6,715 nt of DNA from Candidatus Bathyarchaeota archaeon (GTDB lineage Archaea; Thermoproteota; Bathyarchaeia; TCS64), in the NCBI GenBank assembly GCA_016934355.1, contig JAFGTA010000219.1, positions 1 to 6,715 on the forward strand, in the 5' to 3' direction. The notes under the pieces were generated by a model that worked only from the letters and a program-made list of their open reading frames with translations, was not told where the DNA came from and made no database searches. Positions 5,857-6,715 of this stretch are shown here, one piece after another. Numbering within the stretch: position 1 is the stretch's first letter; each line of letters begins with the position of its first letter. The position numbers and the translations under genes are program-made.

Positions 5857-6715
5857 CTATCTCAGATACGCGCGTAATAGCCTGATTAGTTTCCTGGGGC
5901 TCCGCTTCATCAGCCCTCCTAGGGTGCTGGTGACATTCGTCCCGTTCGCCAGCGCCAACACGTCCTCGTTGGTTATGATCTCGGCCAGAGTGTTCAGGTC
6001 GTCTTCGGAGAACTTGTCAAGCATCTCGACGACCTTCCCGCTGTCCTTGATCCGCTTCCCCCAGTACATATCGAACTCCTTGCGGTAGTCGTGGAGCCGC
6101 TCTGCGGACACGTCGCCCTCCTTCACCGCCTCGGCTGCAACTCTTCCCGCCATCTTTCCCGCCTCTATGGCGCTGTGTATGCCGGCGCCCGTCATGGGGA
6201 TGAGCTGCCCCGCGGCGTCGCCTACGAGCATGAGGCCGTCGATTACTATCTTGTCCAAGGTGCCGCTCACCGGGCAGATGCCGCCGTTCTTCCTGAGAAT
6301 CTCGGCGTCCTTGAACCTCGGGTCATTCGCTATGAATTTCTTGAGGTACTCGATGGGCGGTTTGGTATGCTTTGCGCGTACACCGAGGCCCACGTTGGCC
6401 ACCTCCCGGCTCTTGGGGAACACCCACGCGTAGCCGCCTGGTGCGTACTTCTTGCCAATCCAGAACTCGTTGACGCTGGGGTCCTCCAGGTCCAGTCCAC
6501 CCAACAGGTATTGAGCGCAGGTGACGTAGTCCTTGAAGTACCGTTCCAGTCCAGCGGAGCGCCTGATTATGCTCCAGTGTCCGTCCGCGCCGATCACCAC
6601 CTTCGCGATGAACTCGACCTCCTCGCCCTCCCTGACCGCCTTCACGCCCATCACCCGGCCGCCGTCCATGATGACGCCTGTGGCCCTAGTGTTAGTCATC
6701 AGTTTGGCGCCCGCC
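5857..6715 (-). CDS. Geranylgeranyl reductase family FAD-dependent oxidoreductase (5' partial)
   Basis: The frame is open to the right edge. Before the Met at 6699 it reads AGAKL, typical of the interior of this family, so the N-terminal FAD-binding Rossmann segment (perhaps 100 residues or more) lies outside. Numbering from that Met: IGADGHWSIIRR at 36-47 is the GADGxxSxxR motif. APGGYAWVFPKS (86-97) followed by ANVGLGV is characteristic of geranylgeranyl reductases. GDAAGQLIPMTGAGIHSAIEAG (160-181) is the C-terminal FAD-binding motif. In archaea these enzymes saturate the double bonds of geranylgeranyl chains to make archaeol-type membrane lipids, acting at the membrane surface with reduced flavin and an electron donor such as ferredoxin. 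The C-terminal 80 residues are charged and helical, ending in LIRLLRAYLR, which could touch the membrane. A related flavoprotein with another isoprenoid substrate is possible, since archaea often carry several paralogues. It converges on the permease gene with a 1-nt gap. Confidence 0.92.
   Translation of the reverse strand, partial: AGAKLMTNTRATGVIMDGGRVMGVKAVREGEEVEFIAKVVIGADGHWSIIRRSAGLERYFKDYVTCAQYLLGGLDLEDPSVNEFWIGKKYAPGGYAWVFPKSREVANVGLGVRAKHTKPPIEYLKKFIANDPRFKDAEILRKNGGICPVSGTLDKIVIDGLMLVGDAAGQLIPMTGAGIHSAIEAGKMAGRVAAEAVKEGDVSAERLHDYRKEFDMYWGKRIKDSGKVVEMLDKFSEDDLNTLAEIITNEDVLALANGTNVTSTLGGLMKRSPRKLIRLLRAYLR

Noticed and set aside
6697..6699. ATG at 6699 (minus) as the true start of the reductase.
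   Set aside because: The frame continues to the window edge, and the FAD-binding N-terminus would be missing.
1..6715. CRISPR arrays, insertion sequences, toxin-antitoxin or defence genes.
   Set aside because: No spaced direct repeats, transposase motifs or small paired genes are visible on either strand.

Overview
The window reads as a moderately GC-rich archaeal chromosome segment. The evidence is a geranylgeranyl reductase (archaeal lipid biosynthesis), TATA-like boxes about 26 nt before start codons or RNA ends instead of Shine-Dalgarno sites, a tRNA-Glu with an encoded CCA end, and heavy use of AGG/AGA (Arg) and ATA (Ile) codons. The lineage cannot be fixed from this alone. A thermophilic or TACK-type archaeon (for example Bathyarchaeia) is a guess, not a result.

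Layout: (1) 1-1548 (+), a thiamine-diphosphate (ThDP) enzyme of the acetolactate synthase/benzoylformate decarboxylase superfamily, cut at its N-terminus by the window edge. (2) 1589-2254 (+), a HAD-superfamily hydrolase. (3) 2262-2340 (-), tRNA-Glu(CTC). (4) 2438-3637 (+), a membrane-anchored secreted glycoside-hydrolase-like TIM-barrel protein with a glutamate-rich linker. (5) 3634-4524 (-), a DUF4438-type conserved protein of unknown function. (6) 4638-5855 (+), a MacB/FtsX-type ABC transporter permease. (7) 5857-6715 (-), a geranylgeranyl reductase family flavoprotein, cut at its N-terminus by the right edge.

The genes do not form an obvious operon or a single pathway; most look like separate transcription units. 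Strands alternate, giving three tail-to-tail junctions with almost no spacer: HAD/tRNA 7 nt apart, GH/DUF4438 overlapping by 4 nt, permease/reductase 1 nt apart. There are also two divergent promoter regions, 2341-2437 and 4525-4637. TATA-like boxes sit 22-27 nt before most starts, suggesting leaderless or nearly leaderless mRNAs. Two short inverted repeats lie in the promoter regions of the GH and permease genes and could be operators.

No mobile element, CRISPR array, integrase or defence system is visible, and no stretch over 300 bases lacks a gene. I see no clear new multi-gene system. The points most worth following are the DUF4438 protein, the unusual anchored GH-like protein, the permease without an adjacent ATPase, and the compact convergent architecture.
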